This document shows positions 25,270-33,697 of a stretch of DNA of 58,801 nt, piece after piece (the stretch's first letter is position 1; every line of letters starts with the position of its first letter). Made by a program: the position numbers and the translations under genes. The notes beneath the pieces are model-generated. The model worked only from the letters and a program-made list of their open reading frames with translations, was not told where the DNA came from and ran no database searches. The stretch is from Siccirubricoccus phaeus (lineage in GTDB: Bacteria > Pseudomonadota > Alphaproteobacteria > Acetobacterales > Acetobacteraceae), in the NCBI RefSeq assembly GCF_008360935.1, contig NZ_SRXO01000015.1, forward strand, positions 1 through 58,801, read 5' to 3'.

Positions 25270-26484
25270 TCAGGCCGCCAGCAGCTCGTCCGCCGGGCCG
25301 AAGAACTCGTAGTGGATCCGCGCCGCCGGCACGCCCAGCCGGACCAGCCCATTCACGAAGACGCGCAGGAATTCCCGCGGCCCGCACAAATAGAAATCCG
25401 CTTCGGCCACCGGCGTATGGGCGCGCAGCCAGTCCAGGCTGATCCGCCCCTCGACATCATAATCCCGCCCCTGCCGGTCCTCGGGGCGCGGGCAGTCATA
25501 GAAGGTCGTGACACCGATCCTGCCGCCGGAGGCAGCCGCCAGCGCCCGCGCCTCCCCGCCCAGCGCATGGGTCGCGCCGGACAGCGTGCCATGGACGAAC
25601 TGCACCGCCACCTCCGGCCGCACCGCCGCCACCGCCGCCAGCATGCTCAGCAGCGGGGTCTGCCCGACGCCGCCGCTGAGCAGCACGACCGGCCGCTCCG
25701 GCCGCGTCGGCAGGAAGAACTCGCCGGCCGGGGCGCCCACCTTCAGCCGCGCGCCCGGCTGCACCTCGTCATGCAGCCAGTTGGAGGCGACGCCCCGCGG
25801 CTCCCGCTTCACCGTGATCCGGTATTCCGCGTCATCGGGGGCGGAGGAAATGCTGTAATTCCGCTTCAGCGGCGCCTGGCCCGGGATCTCCAGCCAGAAG
25901 GTCAGGTACTGGCCGGGCTTGTGCCGCAGCACCGCGCCGCCATCGGCGGGGGCGAGGCGGAAGGAGGCGATGATCTCGCTTTCCTGCCGCTTCTCCGCCA
26001 CGACGAAGTCGCGCCAGCCAGTCCAGCCGCCGGGCGCGCCGGCCTGTTCCTTGTAAATCTGCTGCTCGCGGCCGATCAGCACATCGGCCAGGAACCAGTA
26101 GGCCTCCCCCCAGGCCGCCAGGATCGCCGGCGTCGCCGCCTCCCCCAGCACGTCCCGGATGGCGCCGAGCAGCGCCTCCGCCACATGCGGGTAGTGCTCC
26201 GGCAGGATGTTCAGCCCGACATGCTTCTGGGCGATCCGCTCCACCGCGGCGGTCAGCACGCCGAGATTGTCGATGTTCCGCGCATAGGCCAGCACCGCCA
26301 TGGCCAGCGCCTTGGGCTGGGCGCCGGTCTCGCCATGGTGCGACTGGTTGAACAGGTCCCGGATGTCCGGGTTCTGGAACATCCGCGCATACATGCGGCG
26401 GGTGATGGCGAGGCCATGGGCCTCCAGGGCCGGAACCGTCGCCTTCACCATGGAGATGGTCTGATCGCTGAGCTGTCGGGGCAT
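25270..26484 (-). CDS. hmp: NO-detoxifying flavohemoglobin
   Basis: 404 residues with the full three-domain order: globin (about 1-140, proximal haem His in RIAQKHVGLNIL), FAD domain (RNYSISSAP near 208) and NAD domain (LLSGGVGQTPLLSML near 272, ending YEFFGPADELLA). It converts nitric oxide to nitrate using O2 and NADH. ATG 26484 with GAAGG five bases upstream is preferred to a TTG at 26496 that lies inside the operator. Divergent from nsrR, with two NsrR-like operators between them. Confidence 0.95.
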   Translation of the reverse strand: MPRQLSDQTISMVKATVPALEAHGLAITRRMYARMFQNPDIRDLFNQSHHGETGAQPKALAMAVLAYARNIDNLGVLTAAVERIAQKHVGLNILPEHYPHVAEALLGAIRDVLGEAATPAILAAWGEAYWFLADVLIGREQQIYKEQAGAPGGWTGWRDFVVAEKRQESEIIASFRLAPADGGAVLRHKPGQYLTFWLEIPGQAPLKRNYSISSAPDDAEYRITVKREPRGVASNWLHDEVQPGARLKVGAPAGEFFLPTRPERPVVLLSGGVGQTPLLSMLAAVAAVRPEVAVQFVHGTLSGATHALGGEARALAAASGGRIGVTTFYDCPRPEDRQGRDYDVEGRISLDWLRAHTPVAEADFYLCGPREFLRVFVNGLVRLGVPAARIHYEFFGPADELLAA

Positions 26485-26495
26485 GGCGGCCTTCA

Positions 26496-26518
26496 AAGGT
26501 GCATGAAGCGCACACCTT
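26496..26518. promoter_or_regulatory. NsrR-type operator 1
   Basis: 23-bp pseudopalindrome: arm AAGGTGCA (26496-26503), 7-base centre, arm CACACCTT (26511-26518). The known NsrR site is a 23-bp inverted repeat with AAGATGYA/TRCATCTT ends. It lies 12 bases upstream of the hmp ATG. Confidence 0.75.
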
Positions 26519-26534
26519 ATGAAGCCCTGGCCAA

Positions 26535-26557
26535 AAGATGTAAAGGCGCTACACCTT
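26535..26557. promoter_or_regulatory. NsrR-type operator 2
   Basis: 23 bp: arm AAGATGTA (26535-26542), 7-base centre, arm TACACCTT (26550-26557). The first arm nearly equals the NsrR consensus. It ends only four bases before the nsrR ATG, so it covers the position of the ribosome site. Confidence 0.8.
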
Positions 26558-26561
26558 CCCC

Positions 26562-27122
26562 ATGCGGCTCACCCTCCACACCGACTACGCCCTGCGCGCG
26601 CTGATCTATCTCGGGCTGCGGCCAGGCCGGCGCGTCTCCATCCGGGAGATCGCCGAGGCGCACCGCATCTCGGAGAACCACCTGGTGAAGGTGGTGCACA
26701 ATCTCGGCCGGGGCGGCTTCCTGGAGACGACACGCGGCAAGGGGGGCGGGCTGCGGCTGGCCCGCCCGCCGGAGGAGATCAGCGTCGGCGAGGTGGTGCG
26801 CTTCACCGAGGAGGACATGGCCCTGGTCGCCTGCTTCCAGGCGCCGGCCGGGGGCAGCGGCTGCGCGCTGGTCAATGTCTGCCGGCTGCAATCCCTGCTG
26901 GGGGAGGCGCTGGGCGCCTTCCTCGCCGTGCTGGACCGCCGGACCCTGGCCGACCTGCTGCATACCCCGAACCGGGAAGCCATGGCGGCGCGGCTCGGCC
27001 TCGCCCCGCCGGATGCTCCACCGGACGCCCCACCGGACGCTCCCCCGGACGCTCCCCCGGACGCTCCCCTGGGCGCCGCCGCCGGCGTGCCGCCGGATGC
27101 GCCGGGCCTTACCGGGGAATGA
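26562..27122 (+). CDS. nsrR: Rrf2-family nitric-oxide-sensing repressor NsrR
   Basis: 186 residues. The start MRLTLHTDYALRALIYLGL is diagnostic of Rrf2/NsrR. The winged helix is near 25-60 (ISENHLVKVVHNLGRGGFLE), and the cluster Cys are in VACFQAPAGGSGCALVNVC (C-x9-C-x5-C). The [2Fe-2S] or [4Fe-4S] cluster reacts with NO and releases DNA. Divergent from hmp, its classic target. The C-terminus is unusual: five or more PPDA units encoded by a 12-bp tandem repeat (27009-27068). The stop overlaps the next ATG (ATGA). Confidence 0.92.
   Translation: MRLTLHTDYALRALIYLGLRPGRRVSIREIAEAHRISENHLVKVVHNLGRGGFLETTRGKGGGLRLARPPEEISVGEVVRFTEEDMALVACFQAPAGGSGCALVNVCRLQSLLGEALGAFLAVLDRRTLADLLHTPNREAMAARLGLAPPDAPPDAPPDAPPDAPPDAPLGAAAGVPPDAPGLTGE
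27009..27068 (+). repeat. 12-bp tandem repeat, 5 copies, in nsrR
   Basis: Unit CCGGACGCTCCC with a few substitutions, five copies, in frame, encoding a proline-rich PPDA tail. The last three units are almost identical, which points to recent slippage. Confidence 0.9.
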
Positions 27123-28306
27123 TCCGCGACTGGCTGCGGGGCTTCCTGCCGGCCCCGATGACCGCCAGCACGGCGGAGCGGCTGCGCGGCTGCGCCGGCG
27201 CCCTGCTCGGCCTGCTGCTCACCGGGCTGGCCTGCACCCGCCTCGCCGGCCTCGGCGCCGGCCTGCCGCTGCTGATCGCGCCGCTCGGGGCCTCGGCCGT
27301 CCTGCTCTTCGCCGTGCCGGCCAGCCCGCTGGCGCAGCCCTGGCCGATCCTCGGCGGCAACACCGTCTCCGCCCTGGTCGGCATCACCTGCGCGCAATGG
27401 GTCCCGGACCCGCTGCTGGCGGCGCCCCTGGCCGCTGCCCTGGCGATCGGGGCGATGTTCGCCCTGCGCTGCCTGCACCCGCCCGGCGGCGCCATCGCCC
27501 TCACCGCCGTGCTCGGCGGGCCGGCGGTGACCGGGGCCGGGTATCAATTCGCGCTCTCGCCGGTGGCGCTGAACTCGGCGATGCTCCTGCTCGCCGCGAT
27601 CGGCTTCCACATGGCGACGCGCCGCCCCTACCCGCATCCCCGGCCGGCGCCCCGGGCCAATCCGCATCACACCGCCGACCGGACCCCGACGCAGCGGCTC
27701 GGCGTCAGCGCGGAGGATGTCGACGCCATCCTGCGGCAATACGACCAGGTCCTGGACGTCAGCCGCGACGATCTGGACAGCCTGCTGCAGCAGGCCGAGA
27801 TGCATGCCTATCGGCGCCGCTTCGGGGAGATCACCTGCGCCGAGATCATGTCGCGCGACGTGGTCGCCGTGCAATTCGGCACGCCGCTGGCGGAGGCCTG
27901 GCGGCTGCTGCGCCGGCACGACATCCGGGCCCTGCCGGTGATCGACCCGGCGCGGCGGGTGATCGGCCTGGTCTCGGATGTGGACTTCATGAGGAGCCCG
28001 GAGCTGGACAGCTTCGACGGGCTGGGGGCGCGGTTCCAGCGCCTGATCCGCCGGGTGACGACGATGCATGCCGACCGGCCGGAGGTGGTCGGCCAGATCA
28101 TGCCGCGCGGCATCCGCACGGTCGCGGAGGGCACGCATGTCGCCGAGCTGGTGCCGCTGATGGCCGATGCGGGGGTCCGGCACGTGCCGGTCATCGACCA
28201 GGAGCGGCGGCTTGCCGGCATCATCGCGCAATCCGACCTGATCGCCGCGCTGTACCGCGGCAGCCTGGAGCGCGACGCGGCCAGGAGCGGCAGCAAGGCG
28301 GCGTGA
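27119..28306 (+). CDS. HPP-family membrane protein with two CBS domains
   Basis: 395 residues. The N-terminal ~170 residues form about four helices with the family's His-Pro-Pro motif in LRCLHPPGGAIALTAVLGGP. Residues ~220-385 are two CBS domains (EIMSRDVVAVQFGTPLAEAW and QIMPRGIRTVAEGTHVAELV), which often bind adenine nucleotides. Plant plastid HPP proteins transport nitrite; a nitrite or nitrate-related role fits the NsrR/Hmp context but is inference. ATGA overlap with nsrR makes it part of the NO-regulated transcript. Confidence 0.88.
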   Translation: MIRDWLRGFLPAPMTASTAERLRGCAGALLGLLLTGLACTRLAGLGAGLPLLIAPLGASAVLLFAVPASPLAQPWPILGGNTVSALVGITCAQWVPDPLLAAPLAAALAIGAMFALRCLHPPGGAIALTAVLGGPAVTGAGYQFALSPVALNSAMLLLAAIGFHMATRRPYPHPRPAPRANPHHTADRTPTQRLGVSAEDVDAILRQYDQVLDVSRDDLDSLLQQAEMHAYRRRFGEITCAEIMSRDVVAVQFGTPLAEAWRLLRRHDIRALPVIDPARRVIGLVSDVDFMRSPELDSFDGLGARFQRLIRRVTTMHADRPEVVGQIMPRGIRTVAEGTHVAELVPLMADAGVRHVPVIDQERRLAGIIAQSDLIAALYRGSLERDAARSGSKAA

Positions 28307-28395
28307 CTCCGGCGCGCGCCGGGCGGGCCGGGCGGCGGGAACCGCCATCCGCCATCGAGGGGGGCAGGTGGCGAGGCCCCTGCCCAGGGGGCTCG

Positions 28396-28485
28396 CCCGG
28401 CAACCCTCACACAGGCAACTCTCACACAGGCAACTCTCACCCGGGCAACTCTCACCCGGGCAACTCTCACCCGGGCAGCCCTCAG
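28396..28485. repeat. 15-bp tandem repeat, 6 copies, at the mltA 3' end
   Basis: Unit (A/C)C(A/G)GGCAACTCTCAC repeated six times with few changes. The last unit contains the complement of the mltA TGA stop (28482-28484), so the array overlaps the end of the gene. Confidence 0.9.
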
Positions 28486-29861
28486 CGCGGTCCGGAACGG
28501 CGGTGGCCGGCGCTCCCGGCGGCCGCCGGCGGGGAGGCGGCCGCCCCCGCCGCGCGCGTCGCCGCCTGCAGCGCCGCCTTCGCCCGCGGCACCAGCACGA
28601 AGACCTCCGCCTCCTCCTTCATCAGCCCGGCCCGTTCCATCGCCGGCTTCCCCCAGCCCCAGAACAGATCGCCGCGCGCCGGCCCGCGGATCGCGCCGCC
28701 GGTATCCTGCGCATGCACCAGGCGACGGATCGGCCGGCCGTCCACCGGGTCCTTCGTCACCACGTAAACCAGCGCGCCGAAGGGGATGAAGGCCGGGTCC
28801 ACCGCCAGGGACCGGCCCGGCGTCAGCGGCACGCCCAGCGCCCCCAGCGGCCCTTCCTCCGGCCGCAGCCCCTCCACCCGGCGGAAGAAGACATAGGCCG
28901 GGTTCTGCCGCAGCAGCGCCCCCGCCGCCCCGGGCGAGGCCGATGCCAGCCAGGCGCGGATCGCCTGCATGGACATCTGCTCCTTCGGCACCTCCCCGCG
29001 CTCGATCAGGAAGCGGCCGACCGACCGGTAGGGGTGGCCGTTCTGCCCGGCATAGCCCAGCCGCAGCACCTGCCCGTCATGCAGCTTCACCCGGCCGGAG
29101 CCCTGGATCTGCAGGAAGAAGGCATCCACCGGATCGTCCACGAAGACGATCTCCAGCCTTTCCCCGGCAAGCGCCCCCTCCTCGATCGCGCCGCGATCCG
29201 GCAGCGCGGGCCGCGGCGCCGGCAGGCCCAGCAGCGGCACCTGGTATTCCCCGGTCGGGTATTCGGCGCCGCGCAATTCGGGCTCGTAATAGCCGGTCAG
29301 CAGGCCGCGCCCCATGGCGAAGGGCTGGTAGTGCCGCTCGATCAGCCGGCGCAGCGCCGCTGCCCGCGCCGCGCGCTGCGCCGCGGCGGCGGTCAGGCGG
29401 CGGCGCCGCGGCCCGGCGGAGGCGGGCGGCGGCGTGGCGGCGAAGGCACCGGCCTCGCGGCAGGCCTCGGCGGAGAGGGCGGCGGCCCCGCCCAATTCGC
29501 CCAGCCTGCCGGCGCCGCCCAGCGGCCGCTCCGCGGCCCAGCCCGCCAGCGCCCGGCAGGTGGCCAGCCAGGGCGGCAGGGCGGCCAGCGGGGACTCGCC
29601 CGGCCAGCCCGGCAGGGCGGCGAAGCCCACCGCCCGCGGTCCTTCCTGCGCCCGCCCGGCGGCGGCCAGCGCCAGCAGCAGCGCCAGGGCCGCCACGCCC
29701 CGCGCCGCCAGGAGGCCCCGGCCCGGCCAGCGCCGCCCGCGCGCCGGGCGCGGCCTTGCCCCGCCGGGCGATGCGCGGTGCGGCGAGGCCAGCGCCCGTC
29801 CAGGGCCGCCAGAGGCCTGCGCGGCGGCTTCACCGGGCGCCGGCCCGGCCGCTCCAGGCAA
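28482..29861 (-). CDS. mltA: Membrane-bound lytic murein transglycosylase A
   Basis: MltA-domain protein of about 459 residues. Domain segments include LTGYYEPELRGAEYPTGEYQ, FFLQIQGSGRVKLHDG, LRLGYAGQNGHPYRSVGRFL and VHAQDTGGAIRGPARGDLFW, which contains the catalytic Asp. The enzyme cleaves peptidoglycan to anhydro-muropeptides in the periplasm. A hydrophobic export segment (ARGVAALALLLALAAAGRAQ) precedes the mature part, and the lipobox of E. coli MltA is absent. The start is uncertain: the frame is open far upstream without an ATG. TTG 29861 is used here; TTG 30008 has a better ribosome site (GGGAGG) but would put ~100 residues before the signal. Confidence 0.85.
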   Translation of the reverse strand: MPGAAGPAPGEAAAQASGGPGRALASPHRASPGGARPRPARGRRWPGRGLLAARGVAALALLLALAAAGRAQEGPRAVGFAALPGWPGESPLAALPPWLATCRALAGWAAERPLGGAGRLGELGGAAALSAEACREAGAFAATPPPASAGPRRRRLTAAAAQRAARAAALRRLIERHYQPFAMGRGLLTGYYEPELRGAEYPTGEYQVPLLGLPAPRPALPDRGAIEEGALAGERLEIVFVDDPVDAFFLQIQGSGRVKLHDGQVLRLGYAGQNGHPYRSVGRFLIERGEVPKEQMSMQAIRAWLASASPGAAGALLRQNPAYVFFRRVEGLRPEEGPLGALGVPLTPGRSLAVDPAFIPFGALVYVVTKDPVDGRPIRRLVHAQDTGGAIRGPARGDLFWGWGKPAMERAGLMKEEAEVFVLVPRAKAALQAATRAAGAAASPPAAAGSAGHRRSGPR

Positions 29862-30049
29862 GCACCGCCCGCCGGCATAGGGAGCAGGGACATGGGGAGC
29901 AGGGACATGGGGAGCAGGCCCGGCGCCCGCGCGCAAACGCGCCGCTGCGTCGCCGGCAGCCGACCCATCCCCTCCGGGCAGGCGCCCAACGCCGTCCCAG
30001 GCCGCCAAGCCGGCCCTCCCACGACGCCGCGCAGCGACCTCCCGGGACG

Positions 30050-30736
30050 CTACAGGCTGCGCGTCGCGACCAGCTTCCAGGTCGGGTCGGCGGAGGTCAG
30101 GTCGCGCTGGAAGGTCCACAGATCGGTCAGCTCGGTAATGGCATCGCTGCCCGCCACCACCTCGCCCCCGCGCCCGACCGTCATGTTGATCTGGTCGGTC
30201 ACGAAGCGGACGGTGACATCGGCGACGCTACCACGCAGGTCCGCCTCCTCGATGGCCAGTTCGTGCACCGCGCGCAGCTCGGTCCGCTGCTGCTCGCCCG
30301 CCTGCTCCCGCGTGGTGATCGCCTGCTCGAAGCCGCCATAGGTCTCGTCGGAAAGCAGGGCGCGCAGCGTCTGCCGGTCGCCGGTGGCGAAGGCCTGGAT
30401 GACCATGCGGAAGGCGCTCTCGGCCCCGTCCAGGAAGCGCTCCGGCTGGAAGTTGCGGTCGGCGGCGGCGATGCGCGCCAGGGCCTGGCCCGGCGGGGTA
30501 CGCGGGTCCGGCACCACGCGCTTCGCCGCCTCGCCTTGCGGCGCGGCCGGGCGCACCTCCTGCGCCTCGCCTTCCAGCACGCGGCCGCCGCGCGGGTCGT
30601 AATTCCCGTTCCGCGCCTCGGGTGCCGGCGGCCGCTCGAACCCCGTACGGCGGCCGAGCACGCTGCGCAGCCGCAGCACCAGAAAGGCCGCGATCATGGC
30701 GAAGAGAATCAGTTCGATCGGGAAGCCGCCGCCCAT
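30050..30736 (-). CDS. Tim44/TimA family putative adaptor protein
   Basis: 228 residues: one N-terminal membrane anchor (FPIELILFAMIAAFLVLRL), a low-complexity linker rich in Pro, Glu and Arg (~30-85), and a C-terminal Tim44-like domain from ~90 (FLDGAESAFRMVIQAFATGD, DLWTFQRDLTSADPTWKLVA). This alphaproteobacterial family is related to the mitochondrial import motor subunit Tim44; its bacterial role is not settled. AAAGGAGTCC lies just before the ATG at 30736. In many alphaproteobacteria it is followed by mltA and lies near secB, exactly as here. Confidence 0.93.
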   Translation of the reverse strand: MGGGFPIELILFAMIAAFLVLRLRSVLGRRTGFERPPAPEARNGNYDPRGGRVLEGEAQEVRPAAPQGEAAKRVVPDPRTPPGQALARIAAADRNFQPERFLDGAESAFRMVIQAFATGDRQTLRALLSDETYGGFEQAITTREQAGEQQRTELRAVHELAIEEADLRGSVADVTVRFVTDQINMTVGRGGEVVAGSDAITELTDLWTFQRDLTSADPTWKLVATRSL

Positions 30737-30981
30737 GATGGACTCCTTTTCACCTATCTAGGGGCCGCGCAGGGCCGCCGCAACCGCCGCGCCGCAGCAT
30801 GCCCCGGGGAGGGGGGCGAGAGGCGCGGCCGCCCCCCCTCGGGCTGCATCGTCCGGGCCTGAACGCGCGGACCGCCCCATACGCGCCGTGCCCCCGCCCG
30901 GCCGCCCCCGTTGCCCGGGCTTGCGGCCGCCGCCCCGCGCCTGTATCGCGGCCAGGAACCCAGAGAGGGGGCCGGGCGGCG

Positions 30982-31560
30982 ATGATCCTGCTGCGTCACG
31001 GGCAGAGCGAGTTCAACCTGCACTTCACCGCGACCAGGCGCGACCCCGGCATCCCCGACCCGAAGCTCACCCCGCTCGGCATGGCCCAGGCGGAGGAAGC
31101 GGCGGAGGCGCTGGCGAATGAGGGCATAAGGCGCATCATCGCCTCCCCCTACACCCGCGCCATCCAGACCGCGACGCCCATCGCGCGGCGCCTCGGCATT
31201 CCCATCCATGTCACGCCGACGGTGCGGGAACGCTACGCCTTCTCCTGCGACATCGGCTCCCCCCGCACCCAGCTCGCCCTCGCCTTCCCGGAACTCGACC
31301 TGGCGCAGCTGGACGAGGTGTGGTGGCCGATGGTGGAGGAGCCGGACGAGCAGATCGAGGCCCGCGCCCGGCTGTTCCGGGCGGAGATGGCGGCGCTGGC
31401 GGATTGGCAGGACACGCTCGTGGTCTCGCATTGGGGCTTCATCCTGGCGATGACCGGCGAACGGGTGGTGAATGGCCAGATCCTCCGCTGCGACCCCACC
31501 GCCCCGGCGCCGGAGAAGATCATCTGGCGCCTGTCCCATCACACCGCCCTGAAGCCCTGA
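30982..31560 (+). CDS. Histidine phosphatase family protein
   Basis: 192 residues with the phosphoglycerate-mutase-like fold. The catalytic motif LLRHGQSEFN is near residue 4, the second His is in VVSHWGFILAMTGE near 153, and IIASPYTRAIQTA carries the phosphate-binding Arg. The substrate cannot be told from sequence. The ATG at 30982 follows CAGAGAGGGGG. Divergent from the Tim44-like gene. Confidence 0.9.
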   Translation: MILLRHGQSEFNLHFTATRRDPGIPDPKLTPLGMAQAEEAAEALANEGIRRIIASPYTRAIQTATPIARRLGIPIHVTPTVRERYAFSCDIGSPRTQLALAFPELDLAQLDEVWWPMVEEPDEQIEARARLFRAEMAALADWQDTLVVSHWGFILAMTGERVVNGQILRCDPTAPAPEKIIWRLSHHTALKP

Positions 31561-31751
31561 CCGCCTCTCCCCCGCCTTGCGGGCGAGGGCCGGGGCCGGG
31601 GGTGCCGCCTGGCGGGTTGCTGCCTGCCGCCCCGCAAGGCCCCCGCTTCATCCCCTGATTCGCCGCTTTCCACCCGCGGGGATGCACGCCCACCCGCCGC
31701 GGGGCTATCACCCCTCACCTCCCTTCCCCGGCCCGGCAAGAAAGGCCCGCC

Positions 31752-32228
31752 ATGTCAGACCTGCCCCCGATGAACGGCCAGCCCGCCCCCCAGGGCCCGC
31801 TGGTGCTCAACCTGCAATATACCAAGGACCTCTCCTTCGAGGTCCCGGGCGCGCCGCAGATCTTCTCCACCCTCCGGGAGCAGCCGCGGGTCGATCTGCA
31901 GCTCGACGTCCAGGCCCGGCCGATCCAGGAGGGCGGCAATGTCTACGAGGTCTCCCTGCAGATCCGCGCCGACGCCCAGGCGGAGAACCAGACCTGCTTC
32001 ATCGCGGAGCTGACCTATTGCGGCATCTTCACCGTCACCGTGGACCAGCAGGTGCTGGAGCCGGTGCTGTTGGTGGAATGCCCCCGGCTGCTCTTCCCCT
32101 TCGCCCGCAACATCCTGGCGGACATCACCCGCGACGGCGGCTTCCCGCCGGTGATGCTGGCGCCGATCGACTTCGTCGCCCTTTGGCAGTCCCGGCGGGC
32201 GGAAGGCGGGGCGGTCGGCACGGCCTGA
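31752..32228 (+). CDS. secB: Protein-export chaperone SecB
   Basis: 158 residues. Family landmarks are LNLQYTKDLSFEVPGAPQIF near 19, TCFIAELTYCGIFTVT near 82 and ECPRLLFPFARNILADITRD near 108, followed by GGFPPVMLAPIDFVALW. SecB holds precursor proteins unfolded as a tetramer and delivers them to SecA. AAGAAAGG lies upstream of the ATG. Placement next to the Tim44-like gene and mltA is normal for alphaproteobacteria. Confidence 0.97.
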   Translation: MSDLPPMNGQPAPQGPLVLNLQYTKDLSFEVPGAPQIFSTLREQPRVDLQLDVQARPIQEGGNVYEVSLQIRADAQAENQTCFIAELTYCGIFTVTVDQQVLEPVLLVECPRLLFPFARNILADITRDGGFPPVMLAPIDFVALWQSRRAEGGAVGTA

Positions 32229-32410
32229 GCGGCGATTCGGGCCAGGGCGCGGCGGCCCGACAAGATCGGGGGCGCTGCCCCTCCGCCGGGGGGAAGGCTT
32301 CTCCCCGGACCTCGCCCCGAATCTGCACAGGAAAACGACGCCTGAGTAACGTTTTTACGCGCAATTAACGCTTCTCAGTTGAATCCAGCCGGGAGAACTC
32401 GCCGGAAGCT

Positions 32411-32438
32411 TGCATCACGATTCGCATTCAATATAGTT
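32411..32438 (+). promoter_or_regulatory. Candidate sigma-70 promoter of the glycan cluster
   Basis: TTGCAT (32411-32416), 16-base spacer, TATAGT (32433-32438), within an unusually AT-rich stretch (about 32330-32440) of an otherwise GC-rich window. It lies 31 bases upstream of the aminotransferase ATG. Confidence 0.5.
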
Positions 32439-32468
32439 GCGCCACGGACCAAGCGGCGGTGAGCCAGG

Positions 32469-33686
32469 ATGTCACCCGTTTCGGCTGCGATGACGCCTCT
32501 GCTCGCCTTTCCCCGCCCGGCGCGGGCCGAATCACCGCCCGCCGCCAGCCTCCATGGCACGGAGCGGATCCTCCTTTCGCCCCCGCATCTGACGGGCGGG
32601 GAACTCGCCGCCCTCGGCGCGACGCTGGACAGCGGCTGGGTCGCCCCCGCCGGCCCGGTGCCGGAAGCCTTCGCCGAGGCCATCGGCACCGTCACCGGCT
32701 TCCCCTTCGTCGCGCCCCTCGCCTCCGGCACGGCGGCGCTGCATCTCGGCTACCGGGTGCTGGGACTGGAACGGGGGGAGGAGGTCTGGACCGCCTCCCT
32801 CACCTACATCGCCACCATCGCCCCGGCGGTGCAGATGGGCGCCACCCCGCGCTTCCTCGACGTCACCCCCGGAAGCTGGACGCTGGACCCCGACCTGCTG
32901 GAGCGGGAGCTGGCCCGCGCCGCCCGCCGCCGCGCCCTGCCCCGCGCGGTGGTGCCGGTGGATCTGTTCGGCCAGAGCTGCGAGCTGGACACCATCACCG
33001 CGCTTTGCGACCGCTGGGGCGTGCCGGTGCTGTGCGACAGCGCGGAATCCCTCGGCGCCGTCCAGCATGGGAAGCATGCCGGGCGCGGCGCCCGGCTCGC
33101 CGCCTTCAGCTTCAACGGCAACAAGATCGTCACCGCCGGCGGCGGCGGCGCCCTGGCCAGCGAGGACAAGGCGCTGATCGACGCCGCTCGCCACCTCGCC
33201 GCCCAGGCGAAGGAGCCGGCGCCGCACTACCAGCATGCAACGACGGGCTTCTCCTACGGCCTGTCCTCCATCCTGGCGGCGGTCGGCCTGGCCCAGCTCG
33301 CCGCCCTGCCCGCCCGGGTCGCGGCAAGGCGGGCGATCTTCGAGCGCTACCAGGCCGGCCTCGCCGGGCTGCCCGGCCTCGGCTTCATGCCGGAACCCGG
33401 CTGGGGCCGCAGCACCCGCTGGCTCACCGCCATCACGCTCGACCCCAAATCCGGCGCCCCGGGCCGCGAGGCCGCCCGCCGCGCCCTGGCCGCCGCCGGG
33501 ATCGAGGCGCGGCCGGTGTGGAAGCCGCTGCATCGGCAGCCGGTGTTCCGCGGCGCGCCGCGGGTGGGCGGCGCGGTCGCGGCGCGGCTCTTCGCCACCG
33601 GGCTCTGCCTGCCCTCCGGCAGCGGGCTGACGCCGGCGCAGCAGCACCGGGTGATCGGCGTGCTGCGCGGCCTCTGGCGCGGCTGA
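32469..33686 (+). CDS. DegT/DnrJ/EryC1/StrS sugar aminotransferase
   Basis: 405 residues, PLP-dependent. The family start GTERILLSPPHLTGGELAAL, the substrate loop LASGTAALHLGYRVLGL and the PLP lysine segment FSFNGNKIVTAGGGGAL are all seen, plus CDSAESLGAV with the cofactor-contacting Asp. It resembles the PglE/LegC branch that aminates UDP-4-keto-6-deoxy-GlcNAc. A FlaA1/CapD-type dehydratase that could make such a ketosugar is four genes downstream. First gene of the surface-glycan cluster. Confidence 0.9.
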   Translation: MSPVSAAMTPLLAFPRPARAESPPAASLHGTERILLSPPHLTGGELAALGATLDSGWVAPAGPVPEAFAEAIGTVTGFPFVAPLASGTAALHLGYRVLGLERGEEVWTASLTYIATIAPAVQMGATPRFLDVTPGSWTLDPDLLERELARAARRRALPRAVVPVDLFGQSCELDTITALCDRWGVPVLCDSAESLGAVQHGKHAGRGARLAAFSFNGNKIVTAGGGGALASEDKALIDAARHLAAQAKEPAPHYQHATTGFSYGLSSILAAVGLAQLAALPARVAARRAIFERYQAGLAGLPGLGFMPEPGWGRSTRWLTAITLDPKSGAPGREAARRALAAAGIEARPVWKPLHRQPVFRGAPRVGGAVAARLFATGLCLPSGSGLTPAQQHRVIGVLRGLWRG

Positions 33687-33697
33687 GCGGGCCGGAA

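Noticed and set aside
28396..28485. CRISPR array
   Set aside because: 15-bp units are contiguous with no spacers; it is a simple tandem repeat. The 57-bp and 24-bp arrays were rejected for the same reason.
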